From assembly GCF_014211915.1 (NCBI RefSeq), contig NZ_CP060039.1, positions 1,550,001-1,614,000 of the forward strand: a stretch of DNA of 64,000 bases. The letters are read 5' to 3'. Each line of letters starts with the position of its first letter. Position 1 is the stretch's first letter. The position numbers and the translations under genes were made by a program. The notes below the pieces were generated by a model. That model was not told where the DNA came from. It worked only from the letters and a program-made list of their open reading frames with translations, and did no database searches. Shown one piece after another: positions 8,127-17,053 of this stretch. Source of the DNA: Burkholderia cenocepacia (GTDB lineage Bacteria > Pseudomonadota > Gammaproteobacteria > Burkholderiales > Burkholderiaceae).

Positions 8127-9779
8127 ATGGCTGACACACTGCCTGATATCCCGCCCGTGCTGATCGTCGGCGCGGGGCCCACCGGTCTCGCCGCGGCGAT
8201 GAGCCTCGCACGGGCCCGCGTGCCGGTGCGCATCATCGATCGTCTCGTCGCGCCCGCGCCGTTTTCGCGTGCGATCGGCATCCAGGCGCGCACGCTCGAA
8301 CTGCTGGAGCAGCATCGCGCGGTCGAGCCGTTTCTCGCGCTCGGTCATCGCGCGCATGCGGCCGAGCTGCATGCCGACGGCCGTGTGATCGCACGGCTCG
8401 ATTTCGATCCGCTGCAAACGCGCTATCCGTATCTGATGTTTCTCGACCAGAGCATCACCGAGCGGCTGCTCGCCGAGCACCTGGCCGGCATGGGCGTGAG
8501 CGTCGAACGCGGGACGGTGCTGACCGCCTGCGATGCGGGCGGCACGTCGCTCGACGTGACGCTGCGCCGCGCCGACGGCCGCGACGAATCGTTCGCCCCG
8601 TCGTACCTGATTGCCGCCGACGGCGCGCACAGCACGGTGAGGCATCTGCTCGGCCTGGGCTTTGCCGGGCATGCGTTCGAACAGACTTTCCTGCTGGCCG
8701 ATTTCGCGGCGATACCCGACTGGCCGGACGAAGAGATTCACCTGTTCACGACACCTGCCGGCATCGCGGGCCTGTTTCCGATGGGAGGCGGCCGTTACCG
8801 GCTCGTCGCGGACCGGCCGCCCCGCGGCGACGCGTCGCGCGACGCGCCGGCGCCGGCGCCGTCGCTCGACGAATGCGATGCGATCATCCGCGCGCGCGTC
8901 GGCGCATCGATCTCGCCGAGCGATCTCGCGTGGTCGTCCTATTTCCACCTGCACAGCCGGATGGTCGACCGGCTCCGTCACGGCCGCGTGTTCTTCGCGG
9001 GCGATGCGGCGCACGTCCACAGCCCGGCCGGCGCGCAGGGCATGAACACCGGCATCCAGGAGGCGTTCAACCTGGGCTGGAAGCTCGCCCGCGTCCTCGG
9101 CGCAGGCGCGCCCGAGCGATTGCTCGACACGTATCACGCGGAGCGCCACCCGATCGAGCGGGACGTATTGCGGCAGACCGGTTTCGTCACGCAGATCGTC
9201 GAAGCCGAGCGCGGCGCGATGAAGCTGCTGCGTGATCACGTCGTGCCGCTGCTGGCGTCGTTCGGGCCGATGCGCGACGCGGTCAGGCGCACGGTCAGCG
9301 AGCTCGGCGTGCAATACCGGAAGAGTCCACTCACGCTCGAGCGCGTGCTCGACGGCGGCCCGCGCGCGGGCGAGCGGGCGCCCGACGCACTCGTACACGT
9401 GCTCGACGGGCCGCTCGGTCGCGCGCCCGGTACGGCGCGGCTATACGATCTTCACGATCCGGCCTGCTTCACGCTGTTGCTGCTGGAAGAGCCGATGAAT
9501 GCCGACGCCGGCGAGGTGCCGCCGATCCCGGCCGATGCGCAGGCGCTCGTGCAGGGGCTCGAGCGGATCATGCCGGAAGCGGTGCGCGTGTGGCGTGTCG
9601 CCGATGCCGAAGGCGATGGTACGGCCGGGCTCGCGCAGGAATACGGCCGCTCGCGCCCGTCGTTCTATCTGCTGCGGCCCGACGGCTACGTTGCCGCGCG
9701 CGGGCGCACGGCGACCGACGCGAACGCGCTGCTGCGCCACTGCGAAAGCTGGTTCGCGGGCATGTCGGTATCCGCGTAG
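8127..9779 (+). CDS. FAD-dependent aromatic-ring monooxygenase (PheA/TfdB family)
   Basis: 550 residues. The N-terminal dinucleotide fold shows PVLIVGAGPTGLAAAMSLARARVPV (residues about 8-32). The second FAD motif is YLIAADGAHSTVRHLLG near 165-185, and the third is VFFAGDAAHVHSPAGAQGMN followed by TGIQEAFNLGWKLA near 290-325. A C-terminal thioredoxin-like dimerisation domain is expected in the last 150 residues. Enzymes of this family use NAD(P)H and oxygen to hydroxylate phenolic compounds. The ATG at 8127 puts the Rossmann fold at the very N-terminus as is normal. It is divergent from the TPR gene and no ring-cleavage genes are adjacent, so substrate is unknown. The end is only 8 bases from the convergent fdsD gene. 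Confidence 0.88.
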   Translation: MADTLPDIPPVLIVGAGPTGLAAAMSLARARVPVRIIDRLVAPAPFSRAIGIQARTLELLEQHRAVEPFLALGHRAHAAELHADGRVIARLDFDPLQTRYPYLMFLDQSITERLLAEHLAGMGVSVERGTVLTACDAGGTSLDVTLRRADGRDESFAPSYLIAADGAHSTVRHLLGLGFAGHAFEQTFLLADFAAIPDWPDEEIHLFTTPAGIAGLFPMGGGRYRLVADRPPRGDASRDAPAPAPSLDECDAIIRARVGASISPSDLAWSSYFHLHSRMVDRLRHGRVFFAGDAAHVHSPAGAQGMNTGIQEAFNLGWKLARVLGAGAPERLLDTYHAERHPIERDVLRQTGFVTQIVEAERGAMKLLRDHVVPLLASFGPMRDAVRRTVSELGVQYRKSPLTLERVLDGGPRAGERAPDALVHVLDGPLGRAPGTARLYDLHDPACFTLLLLEEPMNADAGEVPPIPADAQALVQGLERIMPEAVRVWRVADAEGDGTAGLAQEYGRSRPSFYLLRPDGYVAARGRTATDANALLRHCESWFAGMSVSA

Positions 9780-9787
9780 CCGCGCGG

Positions 9788-10039
9788 TCAGGCGGGCGCC
9801 GCGGCGGGGACGAGCGACGCGCGATGCGCGGCGATCGCATCGCGCACGATCGGCGTCGCGCGTTGCCCGGCTTCGCGCGACGGATCGTCGAGCGCGACCA
9901 GCAACGCACGGCGCATCCGCGGCTCCCAGAAACGCCGGATATGCTCGGCGATCCCGGTCAGCGCTTCGTCGCGGTCGGGCATCGATTCGAAGAATGCGCC
10001 GATCTGGTTGGCCATGTCGATCAGGTGTTCGCTGTTCAT
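9788..10039 (-). CDS. fdsD: Formate dehydrogenase subunit delta (FdsD)
   Basis: 83 residues, usual size for FdsD. The signature MANQIGAFFESMPDRDEALT followed by GIAEHIRRFWEPRMRRAL is well conserved in the small delta subunit of soluble NAD-dependent formate dehydrogenases. FdsD is needed for activity, apparently in maturation or assembly of the molybdenum enzyme. It lies 7 bases downstream of fdsA on the same strand, the last gene of the fds operon. In Cupriavidus necator an fdsC gene (FdhD-type sulfurtransferase) separates fdsA and fdsD; here it is missing. Confidence 0.92.
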   Translation of the reverse strand: MNSEHLIDMANQIGAFFESMPDRDEALTGIAEHIRRFWEPRMRRALLVALDDPSREAGQRATPIVRDAIAAHRASLVPAAAPA

Positions 10040-10046
10040 CGCAGTC

Positions 10047-12998
10047 TCACTTGCCCGTCGTCACGGCGGCCGGCTCGGCGGCGCGGCGCTCGAGCAGGTC
10101 GAGCTGCTCCGAGTTGAAGCGCGCATACGCTTGTTGCCAGTCGGACGGTTGCGCAACCGGCAGCACCTGAACGGCCGTCACCTTGTATTCCGGGCAGTTC
10201 GTCGCCCAGTCGGAGCTTTCCGTCGTGATCACGTTCGCACCCGATTCGGGGAAGTGGAACGTCGTGTAGACGACGCCCGGCTGCATGCGCTCGGACACCA
10301 GCGCGCGCAACACCGTCTGACCGGCACGCGACTCGATGCCGACCCAGTCGCCCGTCCGGATTCCGCGATCTTCCGCGTCGTGCGGATGGATCTCCAGGCG
10401 ATCCTCTTCGTGCCACCGGACATTCTCGGTCCGGCGCGTCTGCGCGCCGACGTTGTATTGCGACAGGATGCGGCCCGTCGTCAGGATCAGCGGATAGCGC
10501 TGCGTGACTTTCTCAGGCGTCGGAATGAACTTGGTGATCACGAACCGGCCCTTGCCGCGCACGAACGTGTCGATGTGCATGGTCGGCGTGCCTTCCGGCG
10601 CGTGTTCGTTGCACGGCCACTGGATGCTGCCGAGCGCGTCGAGCTTCGCGTACGACACGCCCGAGAAGGTCGGCGTGAGCCGCGCGATCTCGTCCATGAT
10701 TTCCGACGGATGCGTGTAGTGCATGTCGTAGCCGAGCGCCTGCGACAGCAGCAGCGTCACTTCCCAGTCCGCGTAGCCCGCGAGCGGCGGCATCACCTTG
10801 CGCACGCGCGAGATGCGGCGCTCCGCGTTCGTGAACGTGCCGTCCTTCTCGAGGAACGTCGAGCCCGGCAGCAGCACGTGCGCGTATTTCGCGGTTTCGT
10901 TCAGGAAGATGTCCTGCACGACGATGCATTCCATCGCCGACAGCGCGGCCGCGACGTGCTGCGTATTCGGGTCCGACTGGACGATGTCCTCGCCCTGGCA
11001 GTAGAGCCCCTTGAAGCTGCCGTCGAGCGCCGCGTCGAACATGTTCGGGATGCGCAGGCCGGGCTCCGGCTGGAGCGTGGCCGACCAGGCTTCTTCGAAC
11101 TGCGTGCGCACGACCGTGTCGCTGATGTGCCGGTAGCCGGGCAGTTCGTGCGGGAACGAGCCCATGTCGCACGAACCCTGCACGTTGTTCTGGCCGCGCA
11201 GCGGATTGACGCCGACGCCTTCGCGGCCGACGTTGCCGGTCGCCATCGCGAGGTTCGCGATGCCCATCACCGTGGTCGAGCCCTGTGCGTGTTCGGTCAC
11301 GCCCAGGCCGTAATAGATCGCGGCGTTGCCGCCCGTCGCGTAGAGGCGCGCGGCCTCGCGCACCAGTTCGGCCGGCACGCCCGTCACGTCGGCGGTGGCC
11401 TCGGGCGAATTGTCGGCCTGCGCGACGAAGTCGCGCCATTGCTCGAACGCACGCGTGTCGCAGCGCTCGGCGACGAATGCATCGGCCACCAGCCCTTCGG
11501 TGACGATCACGTGCGCCAGCGCATTGACGATCGCGACGTTGGTGCCCGGGCGCAACTGCAGGTGGTGCGTGGCCTTCACGTGCGGGCCGTCGACGACGTC
11601 GATGCGGCGCGGGTCGATCACGATCAGCTTCGCGCCTTCGCGCACGCGCCGCTTCAGCCGCGAGCCGAACACCGGATGGCCGTCGGTCGGGTTCGCGCCC
11701 ATCACGATGATCACGTCGGCCTGGCCGACCGAGGCGAACGTCTGCGTGCCGGCCGATTCGCCGAGCGTCGTCTTGAGGCCATAGCCGGTCGGCGAGTGGC
11801 ACACGCGTGCGCAGGTATCGACGTTGTTGTTGCCGAACGCGGCGCGCACGAGCTTCTGCACGAGATAGGTTTCCTCGTTCGTGCAGCGCGACGACGTGAT
11901 GCCGCCGATCGAATCGCGGCCGTACTTCTGCTGCAGCTTGCGGAACTGCGTCGCCGCGTAGGTGAGCGCCTCTTCCCAACTGACTTCGCGCCACGGGTCG
12001 GTGATCTTCTCGCGGATCATCGGCTTCGTGATGCGGTCCTTGTGCGTCGCGTAGCCCCACGCGAAGCGTCCCTTCACGCACGCGTGGCCTTCGTTCGCGA
12101 GCCCGTTCTTGTGCGGCGTCATGCGCACGACCTGCGTGCCCTTCATCTCGGCCTTGAACGAGCAGCCGACGCCGCAGTACGCGCAGGTCGTGACGACCGA
12201 GTGCTCGGCCTGCCCGAGCTGCACGACGGATTTTTCCTGCAGCGTGGCCGTCGGGCAGGCGGCGACGCACGCGCCGCACGACACGCATTCCGACGCCATG
12301 AACGATTCGCTTTCGCCGGCGGCGACGCGCGATTCGAAGCCGCGCGCGGCGATCGTCAGCGCGAACGTGCCCTGTGTTTCCTCGCACGCGCGCACGCAGC
12401 GGTTGCAGACGATGCACTTCGACGGGTCGTACGTGAAGTACGGGTTCGATTCGTCCTTCGTGTCCTTCAGGTGATTCGCGCCGTCGAAGCCGTAGCGCAC
12501 TTCGCGCAGGCCGACCACGCCGGCCATGTCCTGCAGCTCGCAGTCGCCGTTGGCCGGGCAGGTGAGGCAGTCGAGCGGGTGGTCGGAGATGTACAGCTCC
12601 ATCACGTTGCGGCGCAGCGACTGCAGCCGGTCCGACTGCGTGCGCACCTTCATGCCGGCTTCGGCGGGCGTTGTGCACGACGCCGGATAACCGCGCCGGC
12701 CCTCGATCTCGACGAGGCATAGCCGGCACGAGCCGAACGGTTCGAGCGAATCGGTCGCGCAGAGCTTCGGGACGTTGACGCCGGCTTCGATCGCCGCGCG
12801 CATCACCGACGTGCCGGCCGGCACCGTGACCGGCTGGCCGTCGATTTCGAGCGTGACGTCGGTGTCGGCATGCCGTTGCGGCGTGCCGTAGTCGGTGTCG
12901 TCGAACGGATCGAATGCGCGCGCCTGTGCGGCGCTCTTGCACGCGCATTGGCCCGAGCCGCAGCCGCCTTGGCGGACGTTGTTCGTGTCGAGGGACAT
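10047..12998 (-). CDS. fdsA: NAD-dependent formate dehydrogenase, molybdenum catalytic subunit alpha
   Basis: 983 residues. It oxidises formate to CO2 at a bis-MGD molybdenum centre and passes electrons through Fe-S clusters to FdsBG. Visible in order: a Cys-rich N-terminal tail (GGCGSGQCACK); a [2Fe-2S] ferredoxin domain with C80, C91, C94, C108; a His-Cys3 cluster site H140, C144, C147, C153; two [4Fe-4S] sites C195/198/201/205 and C238/241/244/248; the catalytic-domain cluster C272, C275, C279, C307; and the Mo ligand C400 in CARVCHSPTGYG, the place of selenocysteine in E. coli FdhF. The start ATG at 12996-12998 has GGAG upstream and follows fdsB by 17 bases. Cytoplasmic. The whole set of ligands is intact. 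Confidence 0.97.
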   Translation of the reverse strand: MSLDTNNVRQGGCGSGQCACKSAAQARAFDPFDDTDYGTPQRHADTDVTLEIDGQPVTVPAGTSVMRAAIEAGVNVPKLCATDSLEPFGSCRLCLVEIEGRRGYPASCTTPAEAGMKVRTQSDRLQSLRRNVMELYISDHPLDCLTCPANGDCELQDMAGVVGLREVRYGFDGANHLKDTKDESNPYFTYDPSKCIVCNRCVRACEETQGTFALTIAARGFESRVAAGESESFMASECVSCGACVAACPTATLQEKSVVQLGQAEHSVVTTCAYCGVGCSFKAEMKGTQVVRMTPHKNGLANEGHACVKGRFAWGYATHKDRITKPMIREKITDPWREVSWEEALTYAATQFRKLQQKYGRDSIGGITSSRCTNEETYLVQKLVRAAFGNNNVDTCARVCHSPTGYGLKTTLGESAGTQTFASVGQADVIIVMGANPTDGHPVFGSRLKRRVREGAKLIVIDPRRIDVVDGPHVKATHHLQLRPGTNVAIVNALAHVIVTEGLVADAFVAERCDTRAFEQWRDFVAQADNSPEATADVTGVPAELVREAARLYATGGNAAIYYGLGVTEHAQGSTTVMGIANLAMATGNVGREGVGVNPLRGQNNVQGSCDMGSFPHELPGYRHISDTVVRTQFEEAWSATLQPEPGLRIPNMFDAALDGSFKGLYCQGEDIVQSDPNTQHVAAALSAMECIVVQDIFLNETAKYAHVLLPGSTFLEKDGTFTNAERRISRVRKVMPPLAGYADWEVTLLLSQALGYDMHYTHPSEIMDEIARLTPTFSGVSYAKLDALGSIQWPCNEHAPEGTPTMHIDTFVRGKGRFVITKFIPTPEKVTQRYPLILTTGRILSQYNVGAQTRRTENVRWHEEDRLEIHPHDAEDRGIRTGDWVGIESRAGQTVLRALVSERMQPGVVYTTFHFPESGANVITTESSDWATNCPEYKVTAVQVLPVAQPSDWQQAYARFNSEQLDLLERRAAEPAAVTTGK

Positions 12999-13015
12999 AC
13001 AGGGCTCCTTCTGGG

Positions 13016-14593
13016 TCAGGCCGCAGCCTTGACCGGACCCGACGCGGCATCCTTGCCGGCAGCGAGCCCGAAATCTTCGGGGAAATGGTCGAGCGCGGAC
13101 AGCACCGGGTACGGGGTCATGCCACCCATCGCGCACAGCGAGCCGGCGAGCATCGTGTCGCACAGGTCGCGCAACAGCGTGACCTGCCGCTCCGACGTAT
13201 CGCCGTGGCGAATCCGCGCGATCGTCTCGACGCCGCGCGTCGAACCGATCCGGCACGGCGTGCACTTGCCGCACGATTCGATCGCGCAGAACTTCATCGC
13301 GTATTCGGCCAGCTCGGCGAGATTCGACGTGTCGTCGTGCAGTACGATGCCGCCGTGGCCGACGACCGCGCCGATCGCCGTGTATGCCTCGTAGTCGAGC
13401 GGCACGTCCCACTGGTGGTCGGGCAGATAGGTGCCGAGCGGGCCGCCGACCTGCGCGGCGCGCGCCGGCCGGCCGCTGGCCGTGCCGCCGCCGAAGTCGA
13501 ACAGTAGCTCGCGCAGCGTGACGCCGAATGCGAGTTCGACGAGGCCGCCGTGACGGATGTTGCCGGCAAGCTGGAACGGCAGCGTGCCGCGCGAGCGGCC
13601 CATCCCGTAGTCGCGATAGAACGCGGCGCCGCGCGCGAAGATCACGGGCGCGGTCGCGAGCGTGATCACGTTGTTGATCACGGTCGGCTGGCCGAACAGG
13701 CCCGCGAGCGCGGGCAGCGGCGGCTTCGCGCGCACGACGCCGCGCTTGCCCTCGAGCGATTCGAGCAGCGCCGTTTCCTCGCCGCATACGTACGAGCCAG
13801 CGCCTTTCGCGACGTGCAGCTCGAACGCATGCGCGGAGCCGAGCACGTGCTCGCCGAGCCAGCCGGCTTCACGCGCGCGGACGATCGCGGCTTCGAGCGT
13901 CGCGATCGCGTGCGGGTATTCGCTGCGCACGTAGATGTAGCCGACCGTCGCGCCGGTGGCGACGCCCGCGATGATCATTCCTTCGATCAGGCAGTACGGA
14001 TCGCATTCCATCAGCAGGCGGTCGGAGAACGTGCCCGAATCGCCTTCGTCCGCGTTGCAGACGATGTATTTCTGCGCGGCGCGTGCTTGCCGTACGGTAC
14101 GCCACTTGATGCCGGCCGGGAACGCCGCGCCGCCGCGGCCGCGCAGCCCCGATTCGATCAGCGTCTCGCATGCGGCATCGCCGTCGAGCGCCAGTGCGTT
14201 CTTCAGGCCGGCGAGGCCGCCGTGTTGCAGATAGTCGTCGATCGACAGCGGATCGGTCAGGCCGATCCGCGCGAACGTGAGCCGCTGCTGACGGGCGAGG
14301 TAGGGCAGCGCGTCGACGAGGCCGACGCCGCTCGGATGCGTGCCGCCTTCGAGCCAGCCGGCGTCGAACAGGGCCGGCACGTCGGCGGCCGACAGGTTCG
14401 CATAGCCGACGCGGCCCGCGGCCGTCCCGACCTCGACGAGCGGCTCGAGCCACAGCAGCCCGCGCGAACCGTTGCGGATCAGTTCGACCGCGACGCCGCG
14501 CCGTTCGGCTTCGGCCACGATCGCGGCGGCGAGCGCGTCGGCGCCGAGCGCCAGCGCGGACGAATCGCGCGGAACGTAGATGCGGGTCGTCAT
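13016..14593 (-). CDS. fdsB: Formate dehydrogenase beta subunit (FMN/NAD-binding, NuoF-like)
   Basis: 525 residues. An N-terminal thioredoxin-like region (about 1-110) precedes the NuoF-like core. GLRGRGGAAFPAGIKW and GAGSYVCGEETALLESLEGK mark the FMN and NADH sites, and ESCGKCTPCRIGSTRG near the C-terminus provides [4Fe-4S] ligands. It takes electrons from FdsA and reduces NAD+ to NADH. Its ATG overlaps the fdsG stop by 4 bases (ATGA), a sign of translational coupling, and it leads into fdsA. The MTTRIYVPRDSSALALGADA start fits family members. Confidence 0.96.
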   Translation of the reverse strand: MTTRIYVPRDSSALALGADALAAAIVAEAERRGVAVELIRNGSRGLLWLEPLVEVGTAAGRVGYANLSAADVPALFDAGWLEGGTHPSGVGLVDALPYLARQQRLTFARIGLTDPLSIDDYLQHGGLAGLKNALALDGDAACETLIESGLRGRGGAAFPAGIKWRTVRQARAAQKYIVCNADEGDSGTFSDRLLMECDPYCLIEGMIIAGVATGATVGYIYVRSEYPHAIATLEAAIVRAREAGWLGEHVLGSAHAFELHVAKGAGSYVCGEETALLESLEGKRGVVRAKPPLPALAGLFGQPTVINNVITLATAPVIFARGAAFYRDYGMGRSRGTLPFQLAGNIRHGGLVELAFGVTLRELLFDFGGGTASGRPARAAQVGGPLGTYLPDHQWDVPLDYEAYTAIGAVVGHGGIVLHDDTSNLAELAEYAMKFCAIESCGKCTPCRIGSTRGVETIARIRHGDTSERQVTLLRDLCDTMLAGSLCAMGGMTPYPVLSALDHFPEDFGLAAGKDAASGPVKAAA

Positions 14594-15090
14594 GCGGCCT
14601 CCGGCGTGTGGGCGACCGCGTCGGCCAGCAGCGCGTCGAACTTCTCCGGCGTGACCTTGGCGTGGAGCTCGCCGTTGACCGTCATCGACGGCGATTGTGC
14701 GCACAGTCCGAGGCAATAGACCGATTCGAGCGCGATGTCGTCCGGCGTACGGGGCGCGACGGCATCGCCGTGCGCGGCATCGAACCGGCAGCCGGTGCGG
14801 GCTTCCGCGTGGGCGGCGAGCGTTTCGCAGCCCATGCTGCGGCACGCTTCGGCGCGGCACATCTGGATCGTCACGCGGGCGGGCGGCGTGGTGCGGAAGT
14901 GGTGGTAGTAGGTCAGGACGCCGTGCACTTCCGCGCGCGACAGGTTCAGCGCCTTGGCGAGCGGCGCGACGCAGCCTGGCGGCACGTAGCCCGCGTCGTC
15001 CTGGATCGCGTGCAGGATCGCGACGAGCGACCGGCCGGCGCGCGCATGGCGCTCGACGAGCACGTCGGGCGCAGGGGAATTCGGGGACAT
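14590..15090 (-). CDS. fdsG: Formate dehydrogenase gamma subunit (NuoE-like [2Fe-2S])
   Basis: 166 residues, like NuoE/HoxE/FdsG. The thioredoxin-like [2Fe-2S] domain shows the four ligands in QMCRAEACRSMGC (where the pair of interest is CRAEAC) and YCLGLCAQSPSMTVNGE. The N-terminal helical part has LVAILHAIQDDAGYVPPGCV and LSRAEVHGVLTYYHHF, standard for the family. It forms the diaphorase module with FdsB. First gene of the fds operon; start chosen from GGAGG lying 8 bases upstream. The promoter should lie in the 130-base gap shared with the divergent ModE-like regulator. Confidence 0.95.
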   Translation of the reverse strand: MSPNSPAPDVLVERHARAGRSLVAILHAIQDDAGYVPPGCVAPLAKALNLSRAEVHGVLTYYHHFRTTPPARVTIQMCRAEACRSMGCETLAAHAEARTGCRFDAAHGDAVAPRTPDDIALESVYCLGLCAQSPSMTVNGELHAKVTPEKFDALLADAVAHTPEAA

Positions 15091-15220
15091 CGTTATGCTC
15101 CTCCAAAGCCTCATATGCGCTCGAAATTCATATATGGCGCAGCGGGACTTGGTTCTGATTGATTTTGACCAACGATAAGCGGAAGATTTCGCGGTCGCAA
15201 TAGGAAATCGGAGTGCATAA
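15091..15220. promoter_or_regulatory. Divergent fds operon / regulator control region
   Basis: 130-base AT-richer gap between fdsG and the ModE-like regulator. On the minus strand it holds two copies of GCGC(C)ATAT: CATATGCGC at 15112-15120 and ATATGGCGC at 15132-15140, about two helical turns apart. They could be sites for the adjacent regulator. No clear sigma-70 promoter was found by eye. Confidence 0.45.
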
Positions 15221-16327
15221 TTGATTCGGATCGAATGCGACGCGTATCTGACCGTACGCGACACGGAAGGCCGCTCGGCCAGTCTGTCCGACGTCGCTCC
15301 GCTGCTGGAGCTCGTGGCGGAGACGGGCAGCATCGCGCAGGCCGCGCAAGCCAAGGGGCTGTCGTACCGGCACGCGTGGGGCATGCTCCGCGCGCTGGAA
15401 TCGTGCATCGGCGGGGAGTTGATCGAAACCGCGCGCGGCAAGGGTTCGACGTTGTCGGCGCTGGGGCAGGCCGTCGTCGATGCGCAGCGTCTGGCACGCA
15501 GCCGCCTCGACGGGAATCTGCGCACGCTCGCGGCCGAGGTGGCCAGTGAGCTGAACCGGCGGCTCGCGCAGCGCGACGGCGCCGTGCGCATTCATGCGTC
15601 GCATGGTTATGCGGTCGCGACGCTGGTCTCCGCGCTCGTCGATGCGCAGGCGGCCGTCGACATCAAATATCGCGAGAGCGTCGAGGCCGTGCAGGCGCTC
15701 GCGCGCGGCGAATGCGACCTCGCAGGCTTCCATTTGCCGCGCGGCGCGTTTCGCGCGCAGTGCGCGCAAATCTACCGGCCCTGGTTCGACGACACACGCC
15801 ACGTGCTGATCCACCTGACGCGCCGCCAGCAGGGGCTGTTCGTGCCGCGCGGCAATCCGAAGCAAGTGCGCGGGCTGGCGGATCTGGCGCGCAGCGACAT
15901 CCGCTTCGTCAATCGCCAGCCGGGGTCGGGCACGCGCATGCTGCTGGATCTCGCATTGCGCGCGATCGGCATCGATCCGGAGCGTATCGACGGCTATGCG
16001 TCGGCCGAACTCACGCATTCGGCGATCGCGGCGTTCGTCGCGAGCGGCATGGCCGATCTCGGTTTCGGCGTCGAGCCGGCCGCCCGTCACTTCGGGCTCG
16101 ACTTCATCCCGGTCGTCGACGAGGATTACTACTTCGCGTGCGAACGTGCGCGGCTCGATGTGCGGCCGCTCGCCGATGTGCTGGCGCTGCTGCGCGACGC
16201 GCGGTTCGTCGAGCGCGTCGCGCATCTCGACGGCTACGATCCGGCCGCGTGCGGCGCGCTGGAACCCATCGCGACAGGGCTTGCCGGCAGCGACGGCACG
16301 AGCGTGCCGGACCGCAATTCTCCGTAA
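15221..16327 (+). CDS. ModE-like HTH regulator with periplasmic-binding-like domain (FdsR position)
   Basis: 368 residues from a TTG start with GGAG 8 bases upstream. Residues about 20-90 are a ModE/LysR-type winged helix: LLELVAETGSIAQAAQAKGL, SYRHAWGMLRALE, GKGSTLSALGQAVV, closely patterned on the molybdate regulator ModE. Residues about 125-350 resemble a type 2 periplasmic-binding fold (VRIHASHGYAVATLVSALVD, LAGFHLPRG, FVNRQPGSGTRMLLDLAL, LGFGVEPAARHFGLDF), as in one-component regulators with molybdate/tungstate-binding-like effector domains. It is divergent from the molybdenum-dependent fds operon, the place occupied by fdsR in Cupriavidus, so it likely regulates formate dehydrogenase, perhaps sensing formate or oxyanion (inference). 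Confidence 0.85.
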   Translation: MIRIECDAYLTVRDTEGRSASLSDVAPLLELVAETGSIAQAAQAKGLSYRHAWGMLRALESCIGGELIETARGKGSTLSALGQAVVDAQRLARSRLDGNLRTLAAEVASELNRRLAQRDGAVRIHASHGYAVATLVSALVDAQAAVDIKYRESVEAVQALARGECDLAGFHLPRGAFRAQCAQIYRPWFDDTRHVLIHLTRRQQGLFVPRGNPKQVRGLADLARSDIRFVNRQPGSGTRMLLDLALRAIGIDPERIDGYASAELTHSAIAAFVASGMADLGFGVEPAARHFGLDFIPVVDEDYYFACERARLDVRPLADVLALLRDARFVERVAHLDGYDPAACGALEPIATGLAGSDGTSVPDRNSP

Positions 16328-16428
16328 CGAGAACGCGACCGGACCGCGCTGCAGCAGTGGGGGATTTGCGCTACGCTTGCCGCTTGATCAACGTTCCAAC
16401 AAGCACGCCGTTCAGGCGTCATCCCGCC

Positions 16429-16698
16429 ATGAAATTTTCCGTTCCCCTTTCTGCGGCAGCGTTGACCGCAGGGCTGCTGGTCGTCGCTTCGCCGCTTGCG
16501 TTCGCGCAGAATTCCCCGGGTGTGCCCGGCGGGATCCTGAGCGAACAGTTCCGCCTGAACGAACATCCGCAGATGCCGTTCGCGGCGTCGGCGCCGTCCG
16601 AGAAATACCAGAGCGGCAAGAAGTCGGCATTGCGCCGCAAGGGTGACCTGGGCGACCCGAACGGCTGCAACCTGAAGTGCCCGATGGATACCCGGTAA
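16429..16698 (+). CDS. Small exported protein of unknown function
   Basis: 89 residues. A clear signal peptide (MKFSVPLSAAALTAGLLVVA then SPLAFA-QN) gives a mature protein of about 63 residues with NSPGVPGGILSEQFRLNEHP and a basic, Lys/Arg-rich tail ending GCNLKCPMDTR. The two cysteines four apart (CNLKC) might pair or bind metal. No family recognised. It stands alone between the fds regulator and a terminator at 16802-16836. Start ATG at 16429 is the only one giving a signal peptide; no strong Shine-Dalgarno is visible. Confidence 0.7.
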   Translation: MKFSVPLSAAALTAGLLVVASPLAFAQNSPGVPGGILSEQFRLNEHPQMPFAASAPSEKYQSGKKSALRRKGDLGDPNGCNLKCPMDTR

Positions 16699-17053
16699 CG
16701 CGCAGGCGGCGCGTTTGCGCCTGAACGGGCGCGGTCTTCTGCGCAGCGGCTCGATCGACTGATAGACGGCTGCGCACGTTCCGCCCCGATCCCGCTTTAT
16801 TCGAGCCCCGCGAAGCCCGTCGCCTCGCGGGGCTCGCGCTTTTCGGCGAGCCTTCTCGCAACGCGGGGACGGACGAAGCGGCCGATCGCCCGCGTTGCCG
16901 TTCCGACAGGAATCTAGGGTTAACCCTTAAATCAGGAAGGATGTCTTCCTGAAACCTGCCTTATTCTTAAGCATCCACCTACATAAACTTCGGTTTGTCG
17001 GCGCTGATCAAGGTGTTCACCGCCGAATCAGACAAATCTGGAGGTAGGTCATC
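16699..17053. other. Intergenic region with terminator and two palindromes
   Basis: 355 bases without a gene. After the terminator at 16802 it becomes AT-rich. It holds the palindrome AGGGTTAACCCT (16916-16927) and the inverted repeat TCAGGAAG-N5-CTTCCTGA (16932-16952), both upstream of the DUF4148 gene and probably part of its promoter control. Confidence 0.6.
16802..16842 (+). terminator. Rho-independent terminator
   Basis: CGAGCCCCGCGA and its exact complement TCGCGGGGCTCG separated by 11 bases, followed by CGCTTTT. Lies 104 bases past the small exported protein gene. Confidence 0.75.

Noticed and set aside
8000..8293. N-terminal extension of the TPR gene
   Set aside because: It would overlap the divergent monooxygenase start and is Arg-rich with no TPR pattern.
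10008..12722. 904-codon plus-strand frame opposite fdsA
   Set aside because: Arg/Val/His-rich shadow of a gene with every metal ligand intact on the minus strand.
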